This document shows, in pieces, positions 40,338 to 50,102 of a stretch of DNA of 64,000 bases (its first letter is position 1; every line of letters starts with the position of its first letter). The notes beneath the pieces were generated by a model that saw nothing but the letters and a program-made list of their open reading frames with translations, had not been told where the DNA came from and did not search any database. The position numbers and the translations under genes are program-made. Location: assembly GCF_001679485.1 (NCBI RefSeq), contig NZ_LZOZ01000019.1:62001-126000 (forward strand), read 5' to 3'. The DNA is from Haemophilus sp. CCUG 60358 (GTDB lineage: Bacteria > Pseudomonadota > Gammaproteobacteria > Enterobacterales > Pasteurellaceae).

Positions 40338-40369
40338 AGCGGTCAAAAATACGTTGAATTTTGACCGCT
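40338..40369 (-). terminator. Hairpin between infB and rbfA
   Basis: AGCGGTCAAAA (40338-40348) and TTTTGACCGCT (40359-40369) form an 11-bp stem followed on the minus strand by T5. It has the form of a terminator or attenuator inside the operon. The arms resemble degenerate uptake signals (AAGAGCGGT). Confidence 0.7.
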
Positions 40370-40379
40370 CTTTTATCGA

Positions 40380-42902
40380 TTAGATTGAACGCTTAATTTC
40401 AACGACTTCAAACACCTCGATTTGGTCGCCAACTTTTACGTCATTGTAGTTTTTAACGCCGATACCACATTCCATACCATTACGGACTTCAGAGACGTCA
40501 TCTTTAAAGCGACGGAGAGATTCCAATTCACCTTCAAAGATTACCACATTATCACGTAATACACGAATTGGATTGTTACGTTTTACTACACCTTCGGTCA
40601 CCATACAACCTGCGATTGCACCAAATTTCGGATGTTTGAACACATCACGCACTTCAGCCAAACCAATAATTTCTTGTTTGAATTCAGGTTGTAACATACC
40701 GCTCATCGCAGCTTTCACATCATTTAAGAGCTCATAAATGATAGAATAATAACGAAGGTCAATATTTTCTGCTTCGATAATACGGCGAGCAGAAGCGTCC
40801 GCACGTACGTTAAAGCCGACCATAATCGCATTAGAAGCCGCAGCTAAGGTTGCATCAGTTTCAGAAATACCACCTACACCAGAGCCCACTACTTTTACTT
40901 TCACTTCATCAGTAGAAAGATCTTGTAACGATTGAATAATCGCTTCCACAGAACCCTGTACGTCTGCTTTCACAATGATATTCAGTTCAGCTACATCACC
41001 TTCTGTCATATTGCTAAACATATTTTCAAGTTTCGCTTTTTGCTGACGAGCAAGTTTCACTTCACGGAACTTACCTTGACGGTGTAATGCTACTTCACGA
41101 GCTTTTTTCTCATCACGCACTACGGTTGCTTCATCACCAGCTGCAGGTACGCCAGAAAGACCTAGCACCTCAACAGGAATAGATGGACCTGCTTCATCGA
41201 TTTCTTTACCGTTTTCATCGCGCATTGCACGAACACGGCCGTATTCAAAGCCACAAAGTACGATATCACCTTTACGTAAGGTACCTGATTGAACAAGAAT
41301 CGTCGCAACCGGACCACGACCTTTATCAAGGTAAGACTCAATCACCACACCACTTGCCATACCATCTTTCACCGCGGTTAATTCAAGTACTTCTGATTGA
41401 AGTAAGATGGCATCTAATAAGTCATCAACACCGGTACCTTTCTTCGCAGAAACTGGCACGAATTGTACATCGCCACCGAATTTCTCAGAGATCACTTCGT
41501 GTTGAAGTAATTCTTGTTCTACGCGATCTGGGTTGGCTTCTGGTTTATCAATTTTGTTCACCGCAACCACTAAAGGCGCACCTGCTGCTTTTGCGTGTTG
41601 AATCGCTTCAATGGTTTGAGGCATCACACCATCATCTGCTGCAACAACAAGAACGACGATATCCGTTGCTTTCGCACCACGTGCACGCATTGAGGTAAAT
41701 GCGGCGTGTCCCGGCGTATCTAAGAAGGTGATCATTTTGCCGTCATCCATTTCTACATGGTACGCACCGATGTGCTGAGTAATACCACCCGCCTCACCTG
41801 CTGCGACTTTCGCTTTACGAATGTAGTCAAGTAATGAGGTTTTACCATGGTCAACGTGCCCCATAATCGTTACAACCGGTGCACGAGTCACTTTTTCTGC
41901 ATTAACATCACGATCGCCTAATACTTCTTCTTCGAGTTCATTTTCATTGCGAAGAATCACTTTGTGACCTAATTCTTCAGCCACTAATTGTGCCGTCTCT
42001 TGGTCAAGTACTTGGTTAATGGTTACCATTTCGCCCATTTTCATCATTGCTTTGATGATTTCAGTCGCTTTGGTTGCCATTTTATTTGCTAATTCTGCAA
42101 CAGTAATGGTTTCGCCAATAACAACATCTTGTTTTACAACTTGAACAGGTTTTGTGAAGGCTTGTTGTAATGCAGCACCTTTTTTACCATTTTTACCTTT
42201 ACCGAATTTACCGTCTTTTTGATTTTTACGATTCGATTCGCGCTCATTTTTATTGCCGCTCTTCACGTCATCCCGTTCTTTTTTCGCTTTAGCGACTTTA
42301 TTTTTGCCACGACCACGATTTTCGTTACGACGTTCTTCTTCGTCTTCTGCTTCTAAAGCATAACGAGAGCTTAAATTATAATCCGTGTAATCTTCTGATG
42401 AACTATCATTACTTGAAGAGTCAGACTCAGCATAACGTTTAGCTTCTTCAGCTGCTTTACGCGCTTGCTCTTCTGCTTTTTGGCGAGCAAGTTCTTCCGC
42501 TTTACGACGAAGTTCAGCTTCTTCTGCTTTACGTTTTTCTTTTTCTGGATCAACAGATTTAGGTTTATTTTCAACCGCACTTTGTGCTGGTTTCGCTGCT
42601 TTTTCCGCTTGAGCTTTTTCTGCTTTCGCCTTTTCAGCTGCTGCTTTTTCTGCGGCTAAACGGGCTTTTTCTTCAGCCGCTTTCTTTGCAGCCGATTCAG
42701 CTTCTTGCTGTGCCTTTAATTTTGCTGCTTCTTCCGCTTTTTTAGCGGCATCTGTTGGCACTGTGCGTTTTTTACGAACTTCAACTTGTACCGCTTTTGC
42801 TTTGCCACCAGCAGTTGTGCTGCTTACGGTTGTTTTTGTTCTGCGTTGAATACTTAGTTTTTTCGGTGCATTTGCATCCGTATTTTTTACATCTTCAGTC
42901 AT
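40380..42902 (-). CDS. infB: Translation initiation factor IF-2
   Basis: 840 residues. A highly charged Lys/Ala/Glu N-terminal region (about 1-330, strongly helical, with many KAEEAA repeats) precedes the GTPase: [19 protein letters not shown] (G1), DTPGHAAF (G3) and VAVNKIDKP (G4), then domains II-IV. IF-2 brings fMet-tRNA to the 30S subunit, and here its gene lies in the same operon region as the initiator tRNA. Complete; start ATG with GGAG upstream. Confidence 0.98.
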   Translation of the reverse strand: MTEDVKNTDANAPKKLSIQRRTKTTVSSTTAGGKAKAVQVEVRKKRTVPTDAAKKAEEAAKLKAQQEAESAAKKAAEEKARLAAEKAAAEKAKAEKAQAEKAAKPAQSAVENKPKSVDPEKEKRKAEEAELRRKAEELARQKAEEQARKAAEEAKRYAESDSSSNDSSSEDYTDYNLSSRYALEAEDEEERRNENRGRGKNKVAKAKKERDDVKSGNKNERESNRKNQKDGKFGKGKNGKKGAALQQAFTKPVQVVKQDVVIGETITVAELANKMATKATEIIKAMMKMGEMVTINQVLDQETAQLVAEELGHKVILRNENELEEEVLGDRDVNAEKVTRAPVVTIMGHVDHGKTSLLDYIRKAKVAAGEAGGITQHIGAYHVEMDDGKMITFLDTPGHAAFTSMRARGAKATDIVVLVVAADDGVMPQTIEAIQHAKAAGAPLVVAVNKIDKPEANPDRVEQELLQHEVISEKFGGDVQFVPVSAKKGTGVDDLLDAILLQSEVLELTAVKDGMASGVVIESYLDKGRGPVATILVQSGTLRKGDIVLCGFEYGRVRAMRDENGKEIDEAGPSIPVEVLGLSGVPAAGDEATVVRDEKKAREVALHRQGKFREVKLARQQKAKLENMFSNMTEGDVAELNIIVKADVQGSVEAIIQSLQDLSTDEVKVKVVGSGVGGISETDATLAAASNAIMVGFNVRADASARRIIEAENIDLRYYSIIYELLNDVKAAMSGMLQPEFKQEIIGLAEVRDVFKHPKFGAIAGCMVTEGVVKRNNPIRVLRDNVVIFEGELESLRRFKDDVSEVRNGMECGIGVKNYNDVKVGDQIEVFEVVEIKRSI

Positions 42903-42913
42903 TATTAAACTCC

Positions 42914-44401
42914 TTACTCTTCGCTAAACCAGCAAATATTACGAGCAGCCATAATGAAATCAGCGGCCTGCTCTGCGGTTAATTCTTCAATATCAGCTAA
43001 ATCATCTACACCTTGCTCCGCAAGTTCTTCAAGTGTAGTAATTTGTTTTTCAGCTAATTTAAAAGCAATATGACGGTTCATGCCTTCAAGATTTAATAAA
43101 CGATCTTCGATATTCGCTTTTTTCAAGGCTTCTTCTTCTGCTGCAGCGGCTGCAGTAATCGCATCTTTTGCACGGCCTTGTAACTCTTCGATAAGATCTT
43201 CATCTTCTAAACCATCAATTGCAGTCAGTTCGCTCACAGGAACATAAGCCACTTCTTCTAATGAAGTAAAACCTTCATCCACTAAGATTTGAGCAAACTC
43301 TTCATCAAGACCTAATTTATCCATAAATAAATTTAATACTTTGGTATCTTCTGCTTGATGTTTTTCATTTAATTGTTCGGTAGTCATTACGTTTAATGTC
43401 CAACCGGTTAATTGTGTCGCTAAACGTACGTTTTGACCGTTACGACCAATTGCTTGTGCTAGGTTATCAGCATTAACTGCGATATCCATTGAGTGGTTAT
43501 CTTCATCCACAATGATTGACGTCACATCAGCTGGTGCCATTGCATTGATCACATATTGTGCCGGATTGTCATCCCAAAGTACGATATCCACACGTTCACC
43601 ACCTAACTCATTGGTAATCGCTTGAACGCGTGCACCACGCATACCCACACATGCACCAACTGGGTCGATACGTTTATCATTTGATTTCACCGCAATTTTT
43701 GCACGAGAACCAGGATCACGTGCTGCACCTCGAATTTCAAGCATTTCTTCGCCGATTTCTGGTACTTCAATACGGAATAACTCGATTAACATTTCAGGTT
43801 TTGCACGAGTCACAAATAATTGTGCGGTTTTGCTTTCTGGATTCACTTTATAAAGCACACCACGTACACGATCGCCTGGACGGAAATTTTCACGTGGAAG
43901 CATATCTTCACGCATAATCACGGCTTCAGCTTTATTGCCTAAATCTAAAATAATGCTTTCACGATTTACTTTTTTCACTGTACCAGTAACAATCTTACCT
44001 TCTTCAGAACGGAATTGCTCAACCACTTTTGCACGCTCTGCTTCACGGATTTTAGTGCTGATTACTTGGCGAGCGGTTTGCATTGCAATACGGTCAAATG
44101 CGATAGACTCAATTTGGTCTTCAACATAATCACCAAGTTGAATATTAGGATCTTCAAATTGTGCCGCTTCTAATGTCATTTCTTTTGTTGGCACTTTAAC
44201 TTCATCCACAACCAACCAGCGACGGAATGTATCAAACTCCCCTGTTTTGGTGTTGATAGACACACGAATATCGGTTTCATAGTCATATTTTTTCTTCGTT
44301 GAAAGCGCAATTGCACTCTCTAACGCTTCAAAAATCTTTTCACGTGGTAATAACTTCTCGTTAGATACTGCTTCAGCAGCTAACAAAATCTCTTTACTCA
44401 T
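42914..44401 (-). CDS. nusA: Transcription termination/antitermination factor NusA
   Basis: 495 residues. N-terminal RNAP-binding domain, S1 domain ([23 protein letters not shown]), two KH domains ([39 protein letters not shown]) and two acidic C-terminal repeats typical of gamma-proteobacteria. 15 bp after rimP. In E. coli NusA autoregulates this operon. Confidence 0.98.
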   Translation of the reverse strand: MSKEILLAAEAVSNEKLLPREKIFEALESAIALSTKKKYDYETDIRVSINTKTGEFDTFRRWLVVDEVKVPTKEMTLEAAQFEDPNIQLGDYVEDQIESIAFDRIAMQTARQVISTKIREAERAKVVEQFRSEEGKIVTGTVKKVNRESIILDLGNKAEAVIMREDMLPRENFRPGDRVRGVLYKVNPESKTAQLFVTRAKPEMLIELFRIEVPEIGEEMLEIRGAARDPGSRAKIAVKSNDKRIDPVGACVGMRGARVQAITNELGGERVDIVLWDDNPAQYVINAMAPADVTSIIVDEDNHSMDIAVNADNLAQAIGRNGQNVRLATQLTGWTLNVMTTEQLNEKHQAEDTKVLNLFMDKLGLDEEFAQILVDEGFTSLEEVAYVPVSELTAIDGLEDEDLIEELQGRAKDAITAAAAAEEEALKKANIEDRLLNLEGMNRHIAFKLAEKQITTLEELAEQGVDDLADIEELTAEQAADFIMAARNICWFSEE

Positions 44402-44416
44402 TTTCCTTTTTCTCCT

Positions 44417-44872
44417 TTAAAATTTTGCGATTACATTGGCTTTTTGAATGTTGCCAAAAATAAGAACTTGTTCCTGACCATCAACAATAAGTGTCAACAT
44501 GTCATTTTCAATTTTTTCCAATTTACCTTGCCATTTACGACGATCTAAAACGGGAATACGTAAATGTACGGCGATATCCTCGCCTACATAACGTTGGAAT
44601 TGTTCAAGCGTAAATAATGGACGGTCGAGACCTGGTGATGACACTTCGAGGTTATATTTATCCGTAATAGGATCTTCCACATCTAAAATCGCGCTCACTT
44701 GACGACTTACATCAGCACAATCATCAACGCCTACGCCACCTTCTTTATCAATGAATAAACGCACGGTCATAAAACGACCTGCACGTTGGCATTCAATCCC
44801 CCAAAGTTCGCAGCCTAAGTCTTCTACTGCACCTTGAAGTATCTCTTGCAATTTTTGTTCTAATGTTGCCAA
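44417..44872 (-). CDS. rimP: Ribosome maturation factor RimP
   Basis: 151 residues. [39 protein letters not shown] is the RimP signature; [18 protein letters not shown] is the C-terminal SH3-like part. The family start falls on a TTG at 44872 (Met-Ala-Thr-Leu-Glu-Gln), with TTAGGAGC five bases upstream and no ATG nearby, so a rare TTG start is likely. Confidence 0.95.
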   Translation of the reverse strand: MATLEQKLQEILQGAVEDLGCELWGIECQRAGRFMTVRLFIDKEGGVGVDDCADVSRQVSAILDVEDPITDKYNLEVSSPGLDRPLFTLEQFQRYVGEDIAVHLRIPVLDRRKWQGKLEKIENDMLTLIVDGQEQVLIFGNIQKANVIAKF

Positions 44873-44902
44873 TTTTTGCTCCTAATCTTAAAATTCAGAC
44901 AT

Positions 44903-44938
44903 AAAAAAAGGGCTAGGTTCGTCAATGAACCTAAGCCC
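44903..44938 (-). terminator. Second terminator/attenuator in the rimP leader
   Basis: On the minus strand GGGCTTAGGTTC ... GAACCTAGCCC with one bulge, then T7. It lies 30 bp before rimP, so readthrough is required for operon expression. Confidence 0.85.
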
Positions 44939-44960
44939 AGTTTCTAAATTTCTCGTACAA

Positions 44961-44984
44961 AAAAACCCCAAATTTGGGGTTCTT
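44961..44984 (-). terminator. Terminator after metY
   Basis: AACCCC-AAATTT-GGGGTT hairpin followed on the minus strand by a T-run, about 20 bp after the tRNA 3' end. Confidence 0.9.
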
Positions 44985-45001
44985 TTTACTGAACTTGTTA
45001 T

Positions 45002-45078
45002 TGGTTGCGGGGGCCGGATTTGAACCGACGGCCTTCGGGTTATGAGCCCGACGAGCTACCAAGCTGCTCCACCCCGCG
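45002..45078 (-). tRNA. metY: Initiator tRNA-fMet (CAU)
   Basis: 77 nt including the encoded CCA. Features of an initiator: unpaired C1 opposite A72, three G:C pairs closing the anticodon stem (GGG...CCC around CTCATAA), and near identity to E. coli metY. It heads the rimP-nusA-infB operon as in E. coli. Anticodon CAT is read on the minus strand. Confidence 0.98.
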
Positions 45079-45095
45079 TCCGAAATATGGGGTGT

Positions 45096-45123
45096 ATTAT
45101 AGTGATCTAAATCAAAAGATCAA
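45096..45123 (-). promoter_or_regulatory. Promoter of metY and the rimP operon
   Basis: On the minus strand TTGATC (45118-45123), a 16-bp spacer and a perfect TATAAT (45096-45101), 17 bp upstream of the tRNA 5' end. Confidence 0.8.
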
Positions 45124-45191
45124 GCGATTTCTACTAATTTTCTTGAAAACGTAAGATTTTTGACCGCACTTTGCTTTATCTAAAGTGATAA

Positions 45192-45320
45192 TTAGAATCC
45201 AAAGCCAGTACCAAGGCCTACACCAACGCCTACACCATTACTGCCGCCACCAGCACCTACGCCAACAGAACAAGCACTCACCAAAGCACTTAATACGGCC
45301 ACTAAAAATAATTTTTTCAT
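45192..45320 (-). CDS. Short glycine-rich lipoprotein
   Basis: A 42-residue ORF with signal peptide MKKLFLVAVLSALVSA and lipobox LVSAC (Cys17). The 26-residue mature part is mostly Gly and Val (GVGAGGGSNGVGVGVGLGTGFGF). The ATG overlaps the upstream kinase-like gene's TGA as ATGA, and AGGAAAATCT forms a good ribosome-binding site. The fit of signal, lipobox, start and coupling supports a real gene. Function unknown; possibly a very small outer-membrane-associated lipoprotein. Confidence 0.75.
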   Translation of the reverse strand: MKKLFLVAVLSALVSACSVGVGAGGGSNGVGVGVGLGTGFGF

Positions 45321-46039
45321 AGATTTTCCTTTGTTAAATGTTCAAATAACCGATAAACGGCCAATAAGTCCGTTCGTGCAATCGGTTTGAACGGAAGTAA
45401 AAGATAATAAAGCCAACGAAATCTTCTCACATATGACAACATATCAACCCAATAAGTTGTCGGACAGTGAGATTTATAATAATCAAATAATTCATTAAGC
45501 TTTTCATCATCTAAGCCTTTCACACGACATAAACTGTCTAAAAATGCTAGCATATCACGTGTAATCAACCAATGTTCATTATGGCTTTTTGAATGAGATT
45601 CAAAGTCCATAAAACTAATTTTACCATCTTTCCATGCGATATCTCGTATAGCTGGACGACCGTGAATAATGCCTTGTTGATGAAGATTAATCAATATTTC
45701 TATCGCTGAATGCAAAATATGTGATTTTTCTGCCCAAGACAATGTTTCATCATTCAGCCAGATGTTTAATGTTGGCCCTGCATCTTCCAATACTAAATAA
45801 TCATCACCGAAACCGCATAATTTAGGTACTGGTGCACCAATATTATTTAAATGCTGTAGTATTTCACACTCTTCTTTAAAATGTTGTTTTGGATATGGTT
45901 TTAATAATAACCATATCCCTTTTAATTGTTCAGGCTGTTTTAACCAATAATGTTTTCCTAAATATTCAAAGCGGAAAACGCGTTCTCCACGATGTTCTTC
46001 AAGAAGCTTTTGCACATGGTCTTTAAGTGACAAAGTCAT
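45317..46039 (-). CDS. Kinase-fold protein (RIO/Kdo kinase-like)
   Basis: 240 residues with protein-kinase-like pattern: FRFEYLGKHYWLKQPEQ (N-lobe Lys), ILQHLNNIGAPVPKLCGFGDDYLVLEDAGPTL (hinge), HGRPAIRDIAWKDGKISFMDFE (catalytic loop and DFG-like DFE). The catalytic loop reads HGRP..RD instead of HxD, so the position of the catalytic Asp is not obvious. The family includes LPS-core and Kdo kinases and uncharacterised Pasteurellaceae proteins; substrate cannot be assigned. ATG at 46039. Confidence 0.7.
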   Translation of the reverse strand: MTLSLKDHVQKLLEEHRGERVFRFEYLGKHYWLKQPEQLKGIWLLLKPYPKQHFKEECEILQHLNNIGAPVPKLCGFGDDYLVLEDAGPTLNIWLNDETLSWAEKSHILHSAIEILINLHQQGIIHGRPAIRDIAWKDGKISFMDFESHSKSHNEHWLITRDMLAFLDSLCRVKGLDDEKLNELFDYYKSHCPTTYWVDMLSYVRRFRWLYYLLLPFKPIARTDLLAVYRLFEHLTKENL

Positions 46040-46127
46040 AATCTCTACTTAAATTTTTATTGTGTATTGAAAAGATAAGCGATACATTCTACAAAATTTT
46101 TATTCTTTTTCAATCAAGGAGAAAAAT

Positions 46128-46688
46128 ATGCATTTTTTGAAAAAAGTGCTTACCATACTGACCTTAGGTTTCTGTACGCTATCTGTACAAGCCTCTCCCT
46201 TCAGTATCAGCGAGCAACAAATTAACCAATATTTAAGTGAAAAAGGCACGATTAATGACAAACTCGGTATTCCAGGATTATTTTCTGTGGATTACGCACT
46301 GAAAGATTTAGTAACTCAAATCGGGCAAACTGAAAGTAATCGTGTTGAAATGAGTGGTTTGGCTGATACGCTTATTCGTTTATCCGGTAAAACCTATCCG
46401 GCTAAATTGCATTTAACCTTTGATGCCGTTCCTGAATATAACCCACAGGAAGGTGCGCTCTATTTAAAAAATCTGCGAATTTTACGCTGGTCTGGTGAAC
46501 CTAATAGTGTGATGGAGCAACTCCAAGATGTTATGCCACTATTAAGTGACGGTGTGGCTGCACTATTAAGTCGGATGCCAGTTTATACCTTGGATGAAAG
46601 TGATATGAAACAAATGCTGATTAAGAAATTTGCCAAAGAAATTAAAGTTGAGAAAGGTCGATTAGAATTAATTGGTGGAATGTTTTAA
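46128..46688 (+). CDS. DUF1439 (YceB-like) periplasmic protein
   Basis: 186 residues. Signal peptide to about residue 23 (SVQA/SPFS); unlike E. coli YceB there is no lipobox Cys at the cleavage site. FSISEQQINQYLSEKGTINDKLGIPGLFSVDYALKDL is the DUF1439 pattern. Expected tubular lipid-binding-like (TULIP-type) fold by family, function unknown. Single gene with AAGGAG ribosome-binding site and its own terminator. Confidence 0.85.
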   Translation: MHFLKKVLTILTLGFCTLSVQASPFSISEQQINQYLSEKGTINDKLGIPGLFSVDYALKDLVTQIGQTESNRVEMSGLADTLIRLSGKTYPAKLHLTFDAVPEYNPQEGALYLKNLRILRWSGEPNSVMEQLQDVMPLLSDGVAALLSRMPVYTLDESDMKQMLIKKFAKEIKVEKGRLELIGGMF

Positions 46689-46693
46689 CAATA

Positions 46694-46717
46694 AGGGCGT
46701 ATTAAACGCCCTTTTTT
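46694..46717. terminator. Terminator between the DUF1439 gene and qseC
   Basis: AGGGCGT-ATTAA-ACGCCCT hairpin with T6 in the plus direction. It lies against the qseC stop and so can serve both convergent genes. Confidence 0.88.
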
Positions 46718-48071
46718 ATAACTCAATGATAGCTCGTAAACCTTGAATTTGCCCGTTAGATTCAATGTTTTCTAATCGGAAACGATAGTGATGCAATTCC
46801 GCTATTCTTGCCACAATAGACAATCCAAGCCCACTTCCCTTTTCATTTTGTCCTGCAGGACGATAAAAACGCTGCCCTAATTTTGCTAATTCTTCTGGCG
46901 CAACACCACCGCCATTATCTTCAATAAGAATTTTACGAGGCTGTAAAATCACACGAACCTGAGTGCCTTGCGGACAATATTTTATGGCATTATCCAATAA
47001 GTTTCGTAGCATTTGTGCAAGTAATAATGGCTGCCCTTGCTTAACGGCAGGATCTCCCTGATGCTCAAACTGCAATTCGATTTGGCGTTGTTGTGCACTA
47101 AAATACAACTCACCGATAAGTGAAGTTATAATTTCTGACCAATAAATCGGTTCCTGATGATTTAATTCTTTAAGATTATCTAATCGAGAAAGTGTAAGAA
47201 GCTGCTCAATTAATTGGGTTGCTCGATCGATACCTTGGGTTAAATGCGCTAAGGCCATTTCACGAGTTTGTGCATCATCGCCAGCTAACTGTGCGACTTC
47301 TGTTTGAATACGCAATGCCGCTAATGGACTACGTAATTCATGTGCTGCATCAGAAACAAAGCGGCGCTCCCGTTCTAACTGCTCACTGGTACGTGTGAAA
47401 AATTGATTTAAGTTTTGGACTAACGGTAGAATATCTGTTGGCACATCATCAGTTTCTAATAACGACACATCACCTGGTCGGCGAGCTTGTACGTTTCGAC
47501 TCAATCGATTAATTGGCTTTAATGCACGATAAATCACAATAAACGCAACCAATAATAGTATTGGTAATCCTGCAAACCAAATCCCTGTTTGGCTGAAGAC
47601 CATTTTATTGACCAACTCTTCGCGGTATTCCAATTCTTGTCCCACCGCAATGACAAGTTCACCTTTACCGACAGGTTGCCAATAAATCAGCCATTCATCG
47701 TCGTCATCTAAAATATATTCTTTGCTAAAACCCGTCTTATTTTGAAAAATAAATTTGTCGCCATTATCACCATCGGTTAATAGTCTTTTGCCTTTGTTAG
47801 AAAATATAGCAAAGGCTAGAGCGTCATTATCGTAATGACGTTTCTGCGGTTTAAATCCACCACGTGGAAAGTTAGCATTTTCATCTAATAAGACATTTTT
47901 CAAATCAGACGTCGCTAAACGCTCAGCAAAAAGCACTTGTTGTGCATTAAACACATCTTTAGCTTCTTTTTTGACGACCGTCCATGCTACAGCTGTGGCA
48001 ATGCACCACACACAAAGTGCGGTCAAACTTAAACCGATTAAGAGACGAAAACTCAGTCGTTTATTTTTCAT
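46716..48071 (-). CDS. qseC: Sensor histidine kinase, QseC/FirS type
   Basis: 451 residues. TM1 (about 8-32), periplasmic domain (about 33-160) with acidic stretches (LDDDDEW), TM2 (about 163-182), HAMP, HisKA with His244 ([15 protein letters not shown]) and HATPase ([23 protein letters not shown]). Haemophilus homologues (FirS/YgiY) respond to ferrous iron. Overlaps the regulator gene by 11 bp. Confidence 0.92.
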   Translation of the reverse strand: MKNKRLSFRLLIGLSLTALCVWCIATAVAWTVVKKEAKDVFNAQQVLFAERLATSDLKNVLLDENANFPRGGFKPQKRHYDNDALAFAIFSNKGKRLLTDGDNGDKFIFQNKTGFSKEYILDDDDEWLIYWQPVGKGELVIAVGQELEYREELVNKMVFSQTGIWFAGLPILLLVAFIVIYRALKPINRLSRNVQARRPGDVSLLETDDVPTDILPLVQNLNQFFTRTSEQLERERRFVSDAAHELRSPLAALRIQTEVAQLAGDDAQTREMALAHLTQGIDRATQLIEQLLTLSRLDNLKELNHQEPIYWSEIITSLIGELYFSAQQRQIELQFEHQGDPAVKQGQPLLLAQMLRNLLDNAIKYCPQGTQVRVILQPRKILIEDNGGGVAPEELAKLGQRFYRPAGQNEKGSGLGLSIVARIAELHHYRFRLENIESNGQIQGLRAIIEL

Positions 48072-48729
48072 TAACTTGTCCTAAAGCATAGCCTACGCCA
48101 TGTACAGTACGAATAAATTGTTTACCCAGTTTTTGACGTAAATTATAAATATGCACGTCCAATGCACCACTACTTAATTCTTCATCCCAATTTGACAGTT
48201 TTTCTTCGATGGTTGCACGAGAAAGTACTCTCTCTTTATTCAGCATAAAAAGTTCGAGTAATTTATATTCACGCCCGGTTAATGTAATTTCATCTTCATT
48301 CAACCAAGCCTTACGTTGAGCAGGATCGAGTTTGACATTGCCATGCTCAATCTGCGGTTTAACTTGCCCATAACGACGACGAATTAGTGCTTGTAATCGC
48401 ACCACCACTTCAGCTAAGGCAAAGGGTTTACAAAGATAATCATCTGCACCTTGTTGAATGCCTTTAATGCGCTCATCCAATGTATCACGTGCAGTTAAAA
48501 TCAATACAGGTACATCTTGATTATTTGAACGCCATTGTTTTAATACATCCAAACCATCCAGTTTAGGCAGGGTTAAATCCAATACCACCGCATCATAAGG
48601 CGCGCCGATTAAGGCATTTAATCCACTTTGACCATCGGTAAACCAATCTACAATAAAGCCTGATTTCGTTAAACCAATTTGCAGACCATTGCCGATGAGA
48701 GCATCGTCTTCTACTAATAAAACTCGCAT
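48061..48729 (-). CDS. qseB: Response regulator, QseB/FirR type
   Basis: 222 residues, OmpR/PhoB family. Phosphoacceptor Asp51 ([14 protein letters not shown]), Lys101-region LCKPF, and the winged-helix domain ending [20 protein letters not shown] start at the ATG at 48729 ([13 protein letters not shown]); the open frame upstream of it is not homologous. 75 bp after ygiW. In non-typeable H. influenzae this pair is described as controlling ygiW. Confidence 0.93.
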   Translation of the reverse strand: MRVLLVEDDALIGNGLQIGLTKSGFIVDWFTDGQSGLNALIGAPYDAVVLDLTLPKLDGLDVLKQWRSNNQDVPVLILTARDTLDERIKGIQQGADDYLCKPFALAEVVVRLQALIRRRYGQVKPQIEHGNVKLDPAQRKAWLNEDEITLTGREYKLLELFMLNKERVLSRATIEEKLSNWDEELSSGALDVHIYNLRQKLGKQFIRTVHGVGYALGQVNEK

Positions 48730-48804
48730 AATATTGACCGAACTTTTCTCTTTCTCAAAACGAAAAAATGGCGGGCTTTTGCCCACCACTTCAAATTATA
48801 TGAA

Positions 48805-49176
48805 TTATTGCGCTTTTTCAACGCTAATTACTTCAAGCTCTGGTTTTTCAAAAGGTTCATTATCCAATTTACCGTAAACGCGGATTTTATCCTGAGGTCC
48901 CACATTTAAACCATTCCAAACGCGCTTTTTAATTTCTAATTTGATTTGGTCTGTGCCATCAGTGAAAACGTATTCATCACCGTCAATTTGTTGAGTGATG
49001 TTACCTACTAAGGTAATCATAGAATTATCTTTCGCAGATAATGCTTGTTTAACAGTCAATTGTTGACCTTGATCACCACCTTGGAAGCCACCTTGTGCAG
49101 TGTTGCCATTAAAACCAGCAAATGCTGCTGAAGTAGATAAAGCTAAAAGGGTTGCTAAAGCAAATTTTTTCATCAT
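48805..49176 (-). CDS. ygiW: YgiW/BOF family periplasmic OB-fold protein
   Basis: 123 residues. Signal peptide (cleavage after AFA, about 20), Gly/Gln-rich linker, then the bacterial OB-fold: LTVKQALSAKDNSMITLVGNITQQIDGDEYVFTDGTDQIKLEIKKRVWNGL. Stress-linked in E. coli and Salmonella (VisP). First gene of ygiW-qseB-qseC; AGGAG ribosome-binding site. Upstream are direct repeats typical of QseB/PmrA-like regulators. Confidence 0.93.
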   Translation of the reverse strand: MMKKFALATLLALSTSAAFAGFNGNTAQGGFQGGDQGQQLTVKQALSAKDNSMITLVGNITQQIDGDEYVFTDGTDQIKLEIKKRVWNGLNVGPQDKIRVYGKLDNEPFEKPELEVISVEKAQ

Positions 49177-49227
49177 GTTCTCCTAAATAGAATTAAGCAT
49201 AAATTAATCATGTTTCAAAGCGAAGGA

Positions 49228-49233
49228 TTATCC
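49228..49233 (-). promoter_or_regulatory. -10 element of the ygiW promoter
   Basis: GATAAT on the minus strand with no good -35 (AGCATC at 17 bp), consistent with an activator-dependent promoter. Confidence 0.45.
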
Positions 49234-49272
49234 TCATTGCCGCCTTGTTGATGCTTATTAAACACAACAAAT

Positions 49273-49299
49273 CTTAATGAAATCTTAAGCAACCTTAAG
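49273..49299. promoter_or_regulatory. Direct repeats resembling PmrA/QseB boxes upstream of ygiW
   Basis: CTTAAT-N5-CTTAAG-N4-CTTAAG, three half-sites spaced about 10-11 bp, roughly 100 bp upstream of ygiW and 45 bp upstream of its -10. This matches the PmrA-type box CTTAAT-N5-CTTAAG. Confidence 0.55.
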
Positions 49300-49309
49300 A
49301 TTTTTAAAA

Positions 49310-49996
49310 TTACCAACAAAATCGTTCATTAACTAAGTTATCTTGGCGTTCTTTTTCCCATTTCGCTTTATTTTCAGGATTAGCAAAATAGCGGTCTTGC
49401 TCAACTAAACGTGCATCAAGTTTTGCTTCTGCTTCTTTTAACGCTTGTTTTCTATCTGGATGCTTGCTTGGTAATTGAGGTAAAAACACCGCCTGATACG
49501 GATGATTTTTAGCCCAGTCAATCGCATCTTGCGCCGCTTTGTGTTGCTTGTTCAAATCACAGAACGCATATGGATTAACATGCTGTCCCACTAATTGCCC
49601 AAATGCTGTGTTATTCGATACTGTTAATTTATCTAAATCCAACACATATAACGCGGTGATTAAACGGTTTTGTCCACGATAAAACCATTTTACTGCTTCA
49701 TCACGTAAGCCAAAATCATAAGCACGAGCAGAAAGCGCAAACATTGTCATCGGAGAAACAAAATCCACTTTTTTCTCAATAATATTGACCGCACTTTCAA
49801 AATCTTTTTGTGTATTTTTCAGTAATAACGCATCAATATCTTTGTTCACATTAATCTGTTCAAGTCGCCCATCTCTGGCATCGTAATAAGGCTTTACATA
49901 CATATCAATATGCTTAACCGGCTCTTTTGAAATGGTGCTACAAGCTGTTAATAAAAGTGCGGTTGAAATCCAAGTTAATTTTATAAAGGTTCGCAT
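49310..49996 (-). CDS. Uncharacterised lipoprotein
   Basis: 228 residues. Lipobox LLTAC (Cys19) after a short signal peptide. The mature part is helical and charged, with a TPR-like stretch (MFALSARAYDFGLRDEAVKWFYRGQNRL) and a Lys/Glu-rich C-terminus. I do not recognise a named family. Two extra Cys (CDLNK and the terminal FCW) could pair. An uptake signal lies in the signal-peptide region (about 49953-49961). Confidence 0.8.
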   Translation of the reverse strand: MRTFIKLTWISTALLLTACSTISKEPVKHIDMYVKPYYDARDGRLEQINVNKDIDALLLKNTQKDFESAVNIIEKKVDFVSPMTMFALSARAYDFGLRDEAVKWFYRGQNRLITALYVLDLDKLTVSNNTAFGQLVGQHVNPYAFCDLNKQHKAAQDAIDWAKNHPYQAVFLPQLPSKHPDRKQALKEAEAKLDARLVEQDRYFANPENKAKWEKERQDNLVNERFCW

Positions 49997-50102
49997 GATC
50001 TTCCCTTATGATGAATATTAGCTCGCTATATTACAACAAAAGAGCCGTGAGTTTTACTTCTCTTTCTTCTATAATGAGTAAAATTTTGTTTTATTTTATT
50101 TC

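Noticed and set aside
42371..42659. Frames antisense or shifted within the N-terminal region of infB
   Set aside because: They come from the low-complexity Lys/Ala/Glu coding; infB itself is intact.
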